From Nocardioides deserti (GTDB lineage: Bacteria; Actinomycetota; Actinomycetes; Propionibacteriales; Nocardioidaceae): DNA of 64,000 nucleotides. Below are positions 37,206 through 47,029 of the stretch, in pieces; position 1 is the stretch's first letter; each line of letters begins with the position of its first letter. The notes below the pieces were generated by a model. It saw nothing but the letters and a program-made list of their open reading frames with translations, did not search any database and was not told the origin of the DNA. Where the stretch lies: NCBI RefSeq assembly GCF_014266025.1, contig NZ_JACMYC010000002.1, positions 124,001 to 188,000 of the forward strand, written 5' to 3'. The translations under genes were made by a program, and so were the position numbers.

Positions 37206-38003
37206 TCAGGCCGCACCCAGCTGGGTGACGGCCACGGTGGTGATGCCGCAGCCGAGGAGCGTGATGCCCCCGGCGGCGAGAACGGGGGCCACCCGAGTGG
37301 CCAGCCGGAGGACCGCGCGCGACTCCGCGGCACGAGCGACGACGTGGCGTCCCGACACGGCGAGGACGCCGACGGTGAAGAGGACTGCTGCCAGGCCGAG
37401 GCCGAAGCAGATCACCAGGACGAGCGCGAAGCCGGCACGTCCGGTGAAGAAGCCCGTGACCAGCACGAGGAACGCGGCCGGGGAGGGGCTGAGGCCACCG
37501 GAGATGCCGAGCAGGACCAGGCCGGGTCGTGACGGACCCGGCCCGTGCCCGTGCCCGTGGCCGTGCCCGTGGCCGTGGCCGTGGCCGTCGGATCGTCCCG
37601 CGCGCAGGTGGCGTCGAAGCAGCCAGACGCCGGTGCCCGTGACGAGCACCCCGGCGGCGAGCTGCAGCGTGGTCGTCAGGTCCTGCATGCCCACCAGGTC
37701 GGAGAGCGAGAAGAAGGTCCAGGCAACGGCGAGGACGAGGCAGGAGAAGGTGTGCATGAGAGCGACGGAGCTGCTCATCCAGAGCGCGTCGCGGACCCTT
37801 CCCTCGGTGCCGACGAGGTAGGCGGCGGCGAGGCTCTTCCCGTGCCCGGGCGCCAACGCGTGCAGGGCCCCTGCGGCCAGGGCGACCAGGATGGCGACCG
37901 GCGCGAGACCGGGTGCGGACAGGGAGCCCTGCAACCGTTCACCGAGCGAGTCGGCCCCCAGGACGAGCGGGGCGACCAGCGGGTTCGCGGCGTGCGGGGT
38001 CAT
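37206..38003 (-). CDS. NicO-family nickel/cobalt permease
   Basis: A 265-residue membrane protein with about six helices. It shows the NicO pattern HALAPGHGKSLAAAYLVG in the second helix and GLSPSPAAFLVLV in the fourth, and a His-rich cytoplasmic loop of (HG)n between helices 3 and 4 (nt ~37540-37590) that would bind transition metal. Members export or import Ni or Co. The start overlaps the stop of the exported-protein gene by 4 bp, and the LamG gene follows 30 bp later, so all appear co-transcribed. Confidence 0.9.
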   Translation of the reverse strand: MTPHAANPLVAPLVLGADSLGERLQGSLSAPGLAPVAILVALAAGALHALAPGHGKSLAAAYLVGTEGRVRDALWMSSSVALMHTFSCLVLAVAWTFFSLSDLVGMQDLTTTLQLAAGVLVTGTGVWLLRRHLRAGRSDGHGHGHGHGHGHGHGPGPSRPGLVLLGISGGLSPSPAAFLVLVTGFFTGRAGFALVLVICFGLGLAAVLFTVGVLAVSGRHVVARAAESRAVLRLATRVAPVLAAGGITLLGCGITTVAVTQLGAA

Positions 38004-38707
38004 CTCATGCCCTGCTTCTCGCGACGGCGGTGCCAGACCAGCCCGCCAAGGACGCTGACCAGGGCGACGGCGCCCAGGACGCTGCCCGTCTGCACGGCCG
38101 CGCTGCGGCCCAGGTCCGGAGCCGTCGAGGTGCCGGCACCGCCGGCGGCCGCGAGGGCCCAGACATGGGTCTCCTGCCCGCCGTCGTAGACCTGCTTCTG
38201 TCCTTCCGGACCGGATGCCATCGTCTTGTACGCCGGGTTCATGTCGGTGAGCATCGCCAGCTCGACCTGTGCTTCGGACACGGTGCCCGGACAGGCGAAG
38301 TCGAGGGTGACGCCCGCGTCGACCAGGTGGGCGATGTCGACGACGGTCCCGGTGCAGGCACCGTCAGCAGTGGTCACCGAGACCTGCTCGAGCAGGTAGT
38401 CGGCGAACGCCGTGGACGTCGCGAGGAGGTCCTGGTCCGCTGGTTCGAAGAACACCGCGCCGTCGAGCATGAAGCGCTCCGGCGGCAGCAGGTCGAGCCA
38501 CTGGGCCAGGTAGGTGAGGTCGTCGGACATGCCGAACCTCCACGTCACCCGGACGGTGTCGGGAGCCTCGAGGTCCACCTGGGCGACCGAGGGGTCACCG
38601 AACGGGTGCGCTGCGGCATGAGGCGTCGGCGTGACCGTGCCGATGACGACGAGGGCGCCGACGACCGAGACCAGTCGCAGCACGAGCCGCAGGGCACACA
38701 CCAACAC
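38000..38707 (-). CDS. exported protein with predicted mature N-terminal histidine, paired with NicO
   Basis: About 235 residues from GTG 38707 (GAGG 6 nt upstream); a longer frame exists but reads through non-coding-like sequence. A signal peptide ends PHAAA, so cleavage would leave HPFGDPSVAQVDLE as the mature N-terminus. A beta-rich domain follows (DTVRVTWRFGMSDDLTYL, LEQVSVTTADGACTG), with two cysteines (GACTG and FACPG), then a single C-terminal membrane helix (VLGAVALVSVLGGLVW) and a basic tail. HPLGNF-like exported proteins are often encoded beside NicO permeases in bacteria; a metal-binding role is likely but unproven. Confidence 0.75.
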   Translation of the reverse strand: MLVCALRLVLRLVSVVGALVVIGTVTPTPHAAAHPFGDPSVAQVDLEAPDTVRVTWRFGMSDDLTYLAQWLDLLPPERFMLDGAVFFEPADQDLLATSTAFADYLLEQVSVTTADGACTGTVVDIAHLVDAGVTLDFACPGTVSEAQVELAMLTDMNPAYKTMASGPEGQKQVYDGGQETHVWALAAAGGAGTSTAPDLGRSAAVQTGSVLGAVALVSVLGGLVWHRRREKQGMR

Positions 38708-38875
38708 GTCGGTCCTCGATAGAAGAAGCAGGCAGGATCCAGCGCCATCCCGATCGAGTGGCGAACGCGGTGAATCTCGCGACCGGGACCGACGATCCTG
38801 CGTCGGGCAGCCCTCCCTCGCGCCGCGAGCAGACGACGGGGCGGTGAAGAAACGCAACCGCTGTCGGAAGCGGTC

Positions 38876-39571
38876 TCAGGCGTGGACGACCAGGGAGAGC
38901 TCGTCCGCGCGCACCCGCAGGTCGCTGAACTCGAAGACACGCCCGTCGGACACGCGGGCCGTGCGCAGGAGCCGTACCAGCGGAGCCGACCGCGGCACGG
39001 CCAGCAGCCGACTGTCCTCGGAGCTGGCCGCGACTGCGCTCACCCGGTACGACGTCTGCCCCGGCTCGATGTCGGCGGTCTCGACCAGCGCGTCCACGAG
39101 CGACCGCTCATCGGCCGGGACCTGTTCGAGCGCTGGCGCCAGCCAGCTCGGGAAGGTCGCGCGCACGAGCACCGCCGGGCGATCCTCGATGGTCGCGAGC
39201 CTGGTCACACGCAGCACCTCGTCGCCGCGACCGACCTGCAGGCCCGCGGCCTCGAACGCCGTGGCACGAGCCGTCGCCACGCTCATCGTCGTGCCGGCAG
39301 CGGAGACCCCGGCCGTCCTGGCCCACTGCATCAGTGGCTTGCTGAAGTCGTAGTCGTGGGTGCGGCTCGGCGCGTAGACCAGCCAGCGGCCGTGGTGGCG
39401 GGAGAGCAGCATCTGGTCGCGCTGCACCACCTCCAGTGCCCGGCGCACGGTGCTGCGGGACACGCCGAGCTCGGTGGCCAGCGCCGTCTCGCTCGGCAGG
39501 GCATCGCCCGCGGCGTACTCGCCCCGGTGGATGCGCGCGGCGATCGCCTTGGCGATCTCGGGATACCTCAA
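38876..39571 (-). CDS. GntR-family regulator with UTRA domain (HutC/PhnF type)
   Basis: About 231 residues from TTG 39571, which has GGAGG 9 nt upstream. The winged HTH is LRYPEIAKAIAARIHRGEYA then LPSETALATELGVSRSTVRRAL; the UTRA ligand-binding domain covers about 90-231 (VLRVTRLATIEDRPAVLVRA, SYRVSAVAASSEDSRLL). UTRA regulators sense small molecules such as histidine derivatives, sugars or phosphonates. It lies 168 bp upstream of the exported-protein/NicO/LamG genes on the same strand and is the obvious candidate regulator of them. Confidence 0.88.
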   Translation of the reverse strand: MRYPEIAKAIAARIHRGEYAAGDALPSETALATELGVSRSTVRRALEVVQRDQMLLSRHHGRWLVYAPSRTHDYDFSKPLMQWARTAGVSAAGTTMSVATARATAFEAAGLQVGRGDEVLRVTRLATIEDRPAVLVRATFPSWLAPALEQVPADERSLVDALVETADIEPGQTSYRVSAVAASSEDSRLLAVPRSAPLVRLLRTARVSDGRVFEFSDLRVRADELSLVVHA

Positions 39572-39809
39572 CGTGGACGACCTCCGGGCAGACGGCACGG
39601 CGCGACGCCCGGAGCGGCGGCGCACGGTGGCGTGCACGAAGCACCGTCCGGGCTGCGCGGATGGTGCACGACCTCGGCGCTCCCGCGGTGAACGGGCGGT
39701 GACCAGAAGGACTCGCGAGTCGGTCCCGCCTTCGAGCCGGGTCGACGAGCCGCACCACGACGGCCACGACCACCTCGCTCGGCGGGGCCGGTGCGGGCAC
39801 ACCCGCGAC

Positions 39810-40246
39810 GTGCGAATCATCGAAGCCCACCTCGTCGGCTGGGACGTCGATCGTCAGGACTGGCGCACCACCGCGTGGACCGCCTCGATCCGCGCACCCC
39901 CACGGGCCCCGCTTTCCCCCCGCACTGCGCCAGACCCCGATCTCAGCGGCTACACGTCACGCGCGATCTCCACGTCCGCCTACCCCTACCAGGCCCGATT
40001 CACCTGCACGTCAGCGCTGAGACCGCGGCGGAGCGCATCGATCCCGCCACCGCGACCCTGGAACCGATCGACGAGCACAGCTGCACTCTTCGGGCCGGCT
40101 CCAACTCGCTGGACGAGCTGGCCATCTACGTGACGACCAACGGGTTCGACTTCCTGGTTCACGAGCCCCCCGACCTCGTCGAGCACATCAGGACGCTGGC
40201 AGCGCGCCTCGCCGGCGCGACCAGCACCGCCGAACAGGCCGGTTGA
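39810..40246 (+). pseudogene. remnant of a WYL-domain (YafY-type) transcriptional regulator
   Basis: Pieces of one WYL-domain C-terminus lie in order but in shifting frames: HLVGWDVDRQDWRT, then RVDRLDPRTPTGPAF, then PDPDLSGYTSRAISTSAYPYQAR, then IHLHVSAETAAERIDPATAT and a final FLVHEPPDLVEHIRTLAARL before the stop at 40246. Three indels (near 39866-39872, 39914-39921 and 39995) are needed to join them, and the N-terminal HTH half is missing. This is a clear pseudogene. Confidence 0.85.
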
Positions 40247-40768
40247 GGGGGCAGCTCTCCGCCCGGCCTGACCGTCCCACGAGGGAACCGAGGCCGATCA
40301 CCGCAGCTCCGGAGCCGGACCCCAGCGGCTGCACCAGCCGCATGTCGTCGGTCGACCCACGCCAGGACGGCGACCGCAGTGGTGACGATCAACCCGCGGG
40401 GCCTTGGGTGAGACCTGCAGCACCAGCTCCGCGCCCCCGACGGCACAACAATGAGCCTTCTGGATCGGCGCTCCCTCCTCCAGCGACTCCACGGCTGCCC
40501 GGTGCCGCGTCCCCTGACTGTTGCCGCTCGTCGAGCGCCCGCTCCACAGCATCCCGGCCGGGCGACCACCGCGTACTGGCAGTCATCGGACTGATGTTGG
40601 CCACGCCGCTGTGGACGAGCCTCATCGGTGCGCACAAGGCAACCTCAGCGCTCGCCTGCACCAAGGCGGCACGTGGCTGCCGGCTGCGTGCGATCGCGGA
40701 CGACCACTCGACCGCGATCGAACCAGTACCTGACGCAGCTGCGTCAACGAAGAGACGAAGGAGCACCC
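40247..40768. other. 522-bp stretch without an intact gene
   Basis: No supported coding region. On the minus strand near 40290-40420 two adjacent frames give membrane-protein-like pieces (GLIVTTAVAVLAWVDRR and MRLVQPLGSGSGAAVIGLG), suggesting a decayed gene of unknown family. The right part holds the CAGTC dyad at 40580 and the leader of the old yellow enzyme gene. Confidence 0.5.
40580..40593 (+). promoter_or_regulatory. CAGTC-N4-GACTG operator-like dyad, copy 1
   Basis: CAGTCATCGGACTG lies 175 bp upstream of the old yellow enzyme start. The surrounding ~45 bp (GCGTACTGG before, ATGTTGGCCACGCCG after) matches the region around 44808 in sequence and spacing. It is probably a binding site for the LuxR-type regulator encoded at 41986. 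Confidence 0.6.
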
Positions 40769-41865
40769 ATGCCCACCCTGCATGACCCACTGTCCCTGCC
40801 GGCCTTCACGACGCCGAACCGGATCTTCATGGCACCGATGACCCGGATGCGCGCCGCTCAGCCCGGTGACACCGCCACGGAACTCATGGCCGAGTACTAC
40901 ACCCAGCGCGCGAGCGCCGGCCTCATCGTCACCGAGGGCACCCAGATCAGCCCGGAGGGGAAGGGCTACGTCGCCACGCCGGGGATCTACTCCGCCGAGC
41001 AGGTCGACGCCTGGCGCCGCGTCACCGCTGCTGTGCACGGCAGCGGCGGCAGGATCGCTGCCCAGCTGTGGCACGTCGGGCGGGTGACCCACCCCGACCT
41101 CCAGGAGGGTGGCCCCGGCGTCTCGGCCAGCGCCCTGCCGTTCGACGGCCTCACGACCATCGCTGATGGTGCCGGCAACCTCGTCACGGCGCCCTGCCCG
41201 ACCCCCCGCGAGCTGCGGGCCGACGAGCTCCACCGCATCGTCGGGGACTACCGCCGGGCGACCAGCAACGCCCGCGACGCCGGGTTCGACATGGTGGAGA
41301 TCCAGGCGCCAACGGCTATCTCCTCCAACAGTTCATGTCGACCAGCAGCAACCTCCGGTCCGACGAGTACGGCGGCTCGCTGGAGAACCGCGCCCGCTTC
41401 CCCCTGGAGGTCGTCGACGCCGTCATCGACGCCTGGGACGCCGCCCACGTCGGCATGCGCATCTCGCCACTCATCAAGTTCGGCGGCCTGGACGACGCCG
41501 ACGGGCTCGAGATGGGCCTGTACATCGCCGAGCGGCTCAACGAGCGCGAGCTCGGCTACCTGCACCTGAGCGAACCCGACTGGGCCGAGGGCCCCGAGCT
41601 CGACGACGACTTCCGGATCAAGCTCCGCGAGGCGTTCAGCGGCGTCATCATCGCCGCAGGCGGCTACGACGCCACCAAGGCCCAGCGCGTGCTCGAGAAC
41701 GGATGGGCCGACGCCATCGCCTTCGGCAAGTCCTTCATCGCCAACCCCGACCTGCCCGCTCGCCTCGCCATCGGCGCCGGCCTCAACCCGCTGCGCCCCG
41801 AGCTCATCTACGGCGGTGGCTCCGCCGGCTACACCGACTACCCCGCGCTCGGACGCTCAGCCTGA
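40769..41865 (+). pseudogene. old yellow enzyme-family alkene reductase with one frameshift
   Basis: From ATG 40769 (AAGGAG 5 nt upstream) the frame gives a normal FMN-dependent reductase: PNRIFMAPMTRMRA, AQLWHVGRVTHPD, GFDMVEIQAP. At 41306-41311 the frame is lost; the frame one base back continues ANGYLLQQFMSTSSN, DEYGGSLENRARF, GGLDDADGLEM, IIAAGGYDATKAQ, ADAIAFGKSFIANPDL to a stop at 41865. One added base gives the expected 365-residue length. The active-site His of the usual EIHAANGYLL motif reads Gln. Either an inactivated gene or a consensus error plus a natural substitution. Confidence 0.85.
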
Positions 41866-41985
41866 CCCGTGCAGCCGAGGCCCGAGTGGATGCACCAGCA
41901 CGGCGGTAGCGCTTAGCATGGCGCTCCAACCGTTGGCATCCGATGCTTACTCCGCGACTCGGGGCGGAGCCGTGGAGCGCGACCT

Positions 41986-44769
41986 ATGGCTCAGCTGGAC
42001 GACGACCCGTGTCTCCTCGGTCGCGAGCGTGAGCTCGCGGACGTGGACGTGTTCCTCTCACGGGCCGAGGCCGACGGCGCAGCCCTCCTGCTCACGGGCG
42101 ACCCGGGAGTCGGCAAGTCGTCGCTCCTCGACGCTGCCGCGAGGAGAGCGGCCGCCGCCGGGGTGCGGGTCGTCCGCACGGGAGGCGTCGAGTACGAGAC
42201 CGATGTGAGCTTCGCCGGCCTGCACCAGCTCGTCGACCGGCTGGCCGACGAGCTGGTGCAGCTGCCCGCTCCGAGCCGGGAGGCGCTGCAGGTCGCCCTC
42301 GGACTCGACTCCGGCCCCGCTCCGGAGCGGCTGACGGTGCTCCAGGCGTCGCTGGCGCTGCTGCGCCGAGCGGCCGACGAGAAGCCGCTGCTGGTCGTCA
42401 TCGACGACATGCACTGGCTGGACCGCGCGACCGCCTCCGTCATCGGCTTCGTCGGACGCCGGGTGGGGGGCAGCAGGATCGGCCTGCTGGGAGCCACCCG
42501 ACCCGGCGCCGGTGGGTTCTTCGAGCGCACCGGGTGGCCGGAGCTCGGCGTGCGGCCGCTCGACGACGACGATGCGATGGAGCTGCTGGCTCACCAGTTC
42601 GCCCACCTGCCCACGCGGGTCCTGCGGGAGGTCGCGCACGAGGCGCAGGGCAATCCGTTGGCGCTGCTCGAGTTCGCGGCGGCAGCCGGTCACCCCCGCG
42701 CCGATCCTCGCGCAGCCTCTGGGTCGACAGCGGTCACCGTCCGTGAGGTCCGGTCCCTCTACGCGACCCGGATCGGCCGCCTGCCGGCGGCGACACGTCG
42801 GCTGCTGCTGCTCGCCGCCCTCGAGGGCTCGGGAAGCCTCGCCGCCCTGGCCGAGAGCAGCGCCTCGGCGGGCCTGTCCGGCCTCGACCCGGCAGAGCGC
42901 GACCACCTGGTTCTGGTCGACGAGCGGTCCGGTGAGATCAGGTTCCGGCACCCGATGATCAAGTCGGTGGTCGTCGAGCTCTCGACGCACGACGACAGGC
43001 GAGAGGCACACCAACGGCTGGCGGAGATCTTCCCCGACCAGCCCGAGCGGCGCGGGCACCACGCAGCCGAAGCCGCTGAGGCGCCGGACGAGGCCGTGGC
43101 CGCGATCGTCGAGGAGGGCGCGCAACGCACACTCCGGCGCGGCGACGTGGTCGGGGCCGTCACGCGCCTGCTGCGTGCCGCCGAGCTCAGTCCGCAGCGC
43201 GGCGCCCGGAGTCGTCGCATGGCGCACGCGGCGTTCATCGGTGCCTTCGCTGCAGGCGAGCTCAAGAGCTCCTCGCAGCTGTTGCGCGAGGCCAAGCGAC
43301 GGGACCCCACGCTCGGCGAGACGCTCGAGGCGGCGGTCGCCACGGCCTACATGCTGCTCAACAGCGACGGCGACGCCACGGTGGCCCATCGGTTCCTGAC
43401 CGCCGCGATCGACACCGCGTTGGCAGAGCCCGACCACGACCGGGACGCACTCTCCCGCGGTCTCTACACGCTCGTGGTGATGTGCCACTACGCCGGACGC
43501 GTGGACTACTGGGAGGACTACGACGATCTCGTCGCCCGGATGGGTACGTCGGCACCGGCCGACGCCCTCCTCCTCACCGAGACCTTCGCCGCCCCTCTCA
43601 CCGCGTCGCCATCGATGCTGGCGGCGCTCGACCGCCAGATCGAGCAGCTCGACGACACGCTGGACGTCGAGCGCATCATCCGCACCGCGATCGCCAGCTT
43701 CTACACCGACCGGCTGGCCGGCTGCCGGCATGCCCTGGACCGGGTCGCCCGTGACGGACGCGACTCCGGCGCGGCTGCTTCGGCACTGATGGCGCTGAGC
43801 ATGATGACCTTCGACGACCTCGCCGCCGGTCGGTGGCATGCCGCTGAGCGGACCGCCGCCGACGCAGGGGCGCTCGCGGACACGCTCGGATACCGGTTGT
43901 ACGACTCCAGCCGCACCTACGCCACCGCCCTCATCGCCGCGCGCCGCGGGGACCTCGAGGTGTGCACGGCGGAGAGCGAAGCCATGCTCGCCTGGGCGGT
44001 CCCTCGACAGCTGGGACGACTCGAGGACTTCGCGAACCATGCGCTCGGCGAGGCGGCGCTCGGCGCCGGCGCCTTCGAGGAGGCGTACGCCCATGCCGCC
44101 GCCATCGGCAGACCGGGCAGCCTGCACACCCACGACCCACAGGCACTCTGGTCGGCGTGGGACCTGGTCGACGCCGCGCTGCACACCGGGCGGTCGGACG
44201 AGGCCCGGGCCCACGCCGAGGCGCTGCACGCCGCCGACCCGGGTCGGCTGTCAGCGCGGTTCGCCATGGTCGCTGCTGCCGCCCGGGCGATGGTCGCGCC
44301 GGACGACACCACGGCGGACCTCTTTGACGACGCACTCGGCATCCCCGGGATCGAGGCGTGGCCGTTCGACCTCGCGCGTGCGCGGCTGGCCTACGGTGAA
44401 CGGCTGCGCAGACTGCGTCGGACACGTGACGCGCGGGTCCAGCTCGAGGCCGCCCGTGACGGCTTCGACCGTCTCGGCGCGCGGCTGTGGTCACGACGAG
44501 CCTCCGCCGAGCTCCGGGCGACCGGCGCAACTCGCCGTGCTGCCGCCGCCAGCGGCGTCGGCGGTGTCGACTCCCTGACGCCCCAGGAGCTCGAGGTCGC
44601 GCAGCTGGCGGCAGGCGGCCTGAAGAATCGCGAGATCGCCACCCGGCTCTACGTGTCCCCTCGCACGGTGTCGGCCCACCTCTACCGCATCTTCCCGAAG
44701 CTCGGCATCACCTCTCGCGCAGCCCTGCGCGATGCGCTGGGCGACACCTCGAGCGCCAACACCCGGTGA
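41986..44769 (+). CDS. large ATP-binding LuxR-type regulator (LAL)
   Basis: A 927-residue protein. The N-terminal AAA/NTPase domain has Walker [10 protein letters not shown] (38-46) and Walker [13 protein letters not shown]; a long helical repeat (TPR-like) region follows, and the C-terminal ~60 residues are a LuxR HTH ([20 protein letters not shown], then [17 protein letters not shown]). LAL proteins are ATP-dependent activators. GGAG is 8 nt before the ATG. It lies between the old yellow enzyme and alpha/beta hydrolase genes, both of which carry the same dyad upstream, so these are its probable targets. Confidence 0.93.
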   Translation: MAQLDDDPCLLGRERELADVDVFLSRAEADGAALLLTGDPGVGKSSLLDAAARRAAAAGVRVVRTGGVEYETDVSFAGLHQLVDRLADELVQLPAPSREALQVALGLDSGPAPERLTVLQASLALLRRAADEKPLLVVIDDMHWLDRATASVIGFVGRRVGGSRIGLLGATRPGAGGFFERTGWPELGVRPLDDDDAMELLAHQFAHLPTRVLREVAHEAQGNPLALLEFAAAAGHPRADPRAASGSTAVTVREVRSLYATRIGRLPAATRRLLLLAALEGSGSLAALAESSASAGLSGLDPAERDHLVLVDERSGEIRFRHPMIKSVVVELSTHDDRREAHQRLAEIFPDQPERRGHHAAEAAEAPDEAVAAIVEEGAQRTLRRGDVVGAVTRLLRAAELSPQRGARSRRMAHAAFIGAFAAGELKSSSQLLREAKRRDPTLGETLEAAVATAYMLLNSDGDATVAHRFLTAAIDTALAEPDHDRDALSRGLYTLVVMCHYAGRVDYWEDYDDLVARMGTSAPADALLLTETFAAPLTASPSMLAALDRQIEQLDDTLDVERIIRTAIASFYTDRLAGCRHALDRVARDGRDSGAAASALMALSMMTFDDLAAGRWHAAERTAADAGALADTLGYRLYDSSRTYATALIAARRGDLEVCTAESEAMLAWAVPRQLGRLEDFANHALGEAALGAGAFEEAYAHAAAIGRPGSLHTHDPQALWSAWDLVDAALHTGRSDEARAHAEALHAADPGRLSARFAMVAAAARAMVAPDDTTADLFDDALGIPGIEAWPFDLARARLAYGERLRRLRRTRDARVQLEAARDGFDRLGARLWSRRASAELRATGATRRAAAASGVGGVDSLTPQELEVAQLAAGGLKNREIATRLYVSPRTVSAHLYRIFPKLGITSRAALRDALGDTSSANTR

Positions 44770-44807
44770 CCGCTCCGGTCGACCGCGTCCGTACCCCTGC
44801 GGTATTG

Positions 44808-44821
44808 CAGTCATCCGACTG
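44808..44821 (+). promoter_or_regulatory. CAGTC-N4-GACTG operator-like dyad, copy 2
   Basis: CAGTCATCCGACTG lies 76 bp upstream of the hydrolase start and 39 bp after the LAL gene. Flanks (GCGGTATTG before, ACGTTGCGCGCGCCG after, then GGACGAG) match copy 1 at 40580. Confidence 0.6.
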
Positions 44822-44896
44822 ACGTTGCGCGCGCCGTGCCGGACGAGGCTTGCAGGACACCCGGCGCCCCGAGGGGCCACACACGAGGAGCAAGCC

Positions 44897-45721
44897 ATGC
44901 CGAGCATCACCACCGACGACGGGATCTCGATCTTCTACAAGGACTGGGGCTCGGGTCAGCCGATCATGTTCCACCACGGCTGGCCGCTGAGCTCGGACGA
45001 CTGGGACGCTCAGCTGGTCTTCTTCGTCCAGCAGGGCTTCCGGGTCATCGCCCACGACCGTCGCGGGCACGGGCGCTCCACCCAGACCTCCGACGGGCAC
45101 GACATGGACCACTACGCCGCCGACGCCGCCGCGGTGGTCGCGCACCTCGACCTGCGCGACGTGGTGCACGTCGGGCACTCCACCGGCGGAGGAGAGGTGG
45201 CCCGCTATGTCGCGCGGCACGGCGCCGGCCGGGTGGCCAAGGCGGTTCTCGTCGGGGCAGTGCCCCCGCTGATGCTGCAGACGGACGCCAACCCGGGCGG
45301 CCTGCCGATCGAGGTGTTCGACACCTTCCGTGAAGGTACCGCCACCAACCGGTCCCAGTTCTACCTCGACGTCGCCTCCGGGCCCTTCTACGGGTTCAAC
45401 CGACCCGGCGCGAAGGTCTCCCAAGGAGTCATCTGGAACTGGTGGCGGCAGGGCATGATGGGCGGGGCCAAGGCCCACCACGACGGCATCAAGGCGTTCT
45501 CGGAGACGGACTTCACCGAGGACCTGCAGCAGATGCGGGTGCCCACACTCGTCATGCACGGCGACGACGACCAGGTCGTCCCGATCGGCGACTCCGCCGA
45601 GCTGTCGGTACGCCTCCTCGTGGACGGCCATCTCAAGGTCTATCCGGGCTTCTCGCACGGCATGTGCACCGTCAACGCCGACGTCATCAACCAGGACCTG
45701 CTCGCGTTCATCCGGGACTGA
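44897..45721 (+). CDS. alpha/beta hydrolase, non-haem chloroperoxidase type
   Basis: A 274-residue serine hydrolase. The oxyanion region is [13 protein letters not shown], the nucleophile elbow [10 protein letters not shown] (Ser95), the acid [11 protein letters not shown] and the His in YPGFSHGM: the standard triad of the cofactor-free haloperoxidase/perhydrolase family. It may act as an esterase or perhydrolase. The start has GAGGAG 7 nt upstream. Probable first gene of a three-gene unit under the CAGTC dyad. Confidence 0.92.
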   Translation: MPSITTDDGISIFYKDWGSGQPIMFHHGWPLSSDDWDAQLVFFVQQGFRVIAHDRRGHGRSTQTSDGHDMDHYAADAAAVVAHLDLRDVVHVGHSTGGGEVARYVARHGAGRVAKAVLVGAVPPLMLQTDANPGGLPIEVFDTFREGTATNRSQFYLDVASGPFYGFNRPGAKVSQGVIWNWWRQGMMGGAKAHHDGIKAFSETDFTEDLQQMRVPTLVMHGDDDQVVPIGDSAELSVRLLVDGHLKVYPGFSHGMCTVNADVINQDLLAFIRD

Positions 45722-45831
45722 GCGACCGGACGGCGCGGCAGGAGGCACGGCCCGGGCGACCGAGCCGTGGCCCGCCCCTGCCCGCCCACGAGGAGCAGAC
45801 ACGTCACAGCACACCGAGTGAGGACCACGAC

Positions 45832-46182
45832 ATGACCGCCACCCCCATCCAGCCCGACCAGCTCCCGGCCACGATCCGCGACTACCTGAGCGCCCACGCG
45901 GCCCGCGACGTCGACGCCGCCCTCCGCTCCTTCGCCCCCGAAGCCGTCGTCGTCGACCAGGGCGAGACCTTCCGCGGGACGAGCGCCGTCCAGACCTTCC
46001 TGCGCGAGGCCGGAGCCCAGTTCACCTACACCACCGAGCTGGTCGGGGCCCAGCGTGTCGACGACGCCCACTGGGTCGCCACGAACCGCCTCGAAGGCGA
46101 CTTCCCCGGCGGCGTCGCCGAGCTCGACTACCGCTTCACCCTCGACGGGGCCGGCATCACGGAGCTCGTGATCGGTCCCTGA
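45832..46182 (+). CDS. SnoaL-like / NTF2-fold protein
   Basis: A 116-residue protein with the cone-shaped NTF2 pattern: IRDYLSAHAARDVDAALRSF (N-terminal helices), APEAVVVDQGETFRGTSAVQ, then strands ELVGAQRVDDAHWVATNRL and AELDYRFTLDGAGITEL. These proteins bind small hydrophobic ligands or act as isomerases; function here is unknown. It lies 110 bp after the hydrolase on the same strand. Confidence 0.82.
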   Translation: MTATPIQPDQLPATIRDYLSAHAARDVDAALRSFAPEAVVVDQGETFRGTSAVQTFLREAGAQFTYTTELVGAQRVDDAHWVATNRLEGDFPGGVAELDYRFTLDGAGITELVIGP

Positions 46183-46271
46183 CGAGAGACCCCTTGCCGA
46201 CCCCCAGCCACCTCGCGCTGCGGCGTCGTACCCAGGCGGCTCGACCGCCTCCAACCGAAAGGAAATGCATC

Positions 46272-47012
46272 ATGTCCCTCTCCACCCACGAGTCGACGAC
46301 CAAGCCGACGATCGTGCTCGTCCACGGGGCCTTCGCCGACTCCTCCTCCTGGAACGACGTGATCGTCTCGCTGCGCAACGACGGCTACCCGGTGATCGCG
46401 GCGGCCAACCCGCTGCGCGGTCTGCAGGCCGACGCGGACTACCTCCGCACCGTCCTCGACAGCGTGGCCGGCCCCATCGTCATCGCCGGCCACTCCTACG
46501 GCGGCAGCGTCATGAGCCAGGCGGCCGACGGCCATCCCCAGGTGAAGGCCCTCGTCTACGTGGCCAGCTTCATCCTCGAGGAGGGCGAGAGCACCGGGGA
46601 GCTCGCCGCCAAGTTCCCCGGCGGAGAGCTCGGTCCGGCGCTGAACCCCGTCACGCTCCCCTCCCCCGACGGCCAGGAGGTCTCCGACCTCTACATCCAG
46701 CAGGACAGGTTCCGCGAGGTCTTCGCAGCCGACGTGCCCGAGGACGTCACCGCGCTGATGGCCGTGACCCAGCGACCCATCGTCGGCGACGCACTGGAGG
46801 AGAAGGCCACCCGAGCGGCGTGGAAGAACATCCCGAGCTGGAACCTGGTGACCCTCGCAGACCTCGCGGTCCCGGCCGAGTCCCAGCGGTTCATGGGTGA
46901 GCGCGCGGGCTCCCGGAACGTCGAGGTCGACGCGTCCCACGCCGTCTCGGTCTCCAAGCCCGAGGCCGTCGCGCGCCTGATCGACGAGGCCGCCCGCGCG
47001 ACCACCCGCTGA
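46272..47012 (+). CDS. alpha/beta hydrolase
   Basis: A 246-residue hydrolase of the esterase/hydroxynitrile-lyase-like group. Motifs: VLVHGAFADSSSW (oxyanion), VIAGHSYGGSVM (Ser75), and the late His in VDASHAVSVSKPE. AAAGG lies 10 nt before ATG 46272. It is followed by a strong terminator, so it probably ends the unit that begins at 44897. No halogenation or cofactor motif is visible. Confidence 0.9.
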   Translation: MSLSTHESTTKPTIVLVHGAFADSSSWNDVIVSLRNDGYPVIAAANPLRGLQADADYLRTVLDSVAGPIVIAGHSYGGSVMSQAADGHPQVKALVYVASFILEEGESTGELAAKFPGGELGPALNPVTLPSPDGQEVSDLYIQQDRFREVFAADVPEDVTALMAVTQRPIVGDALEEKATRAAWKNIPSWNLVTLADLAVPAESQRFMGERAGSRNVEVDASHAVSVSKPEAVARLIDEAARATTR

Positions 47013-47029
47013 CACGTGCCCGACGCATC

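Noticed and set aside
29871..37532. A 2553-codon open frame on the plus strand opposite the LamG gene
   Set aside because: It is the antisense shadow of a high-GC repetitive gene; composition is Arg/Val/His-rich with no domain, and the minus strand has signal peptide, LamG and phosphoesterase motifs.
37540..37590. The GTGCCC/GTGGCC run as a regulatory or unstable repeat
   Set aside because: It encodes the in-frame His-Gly metal-binding loop of the NicO permease and is explained by coding.
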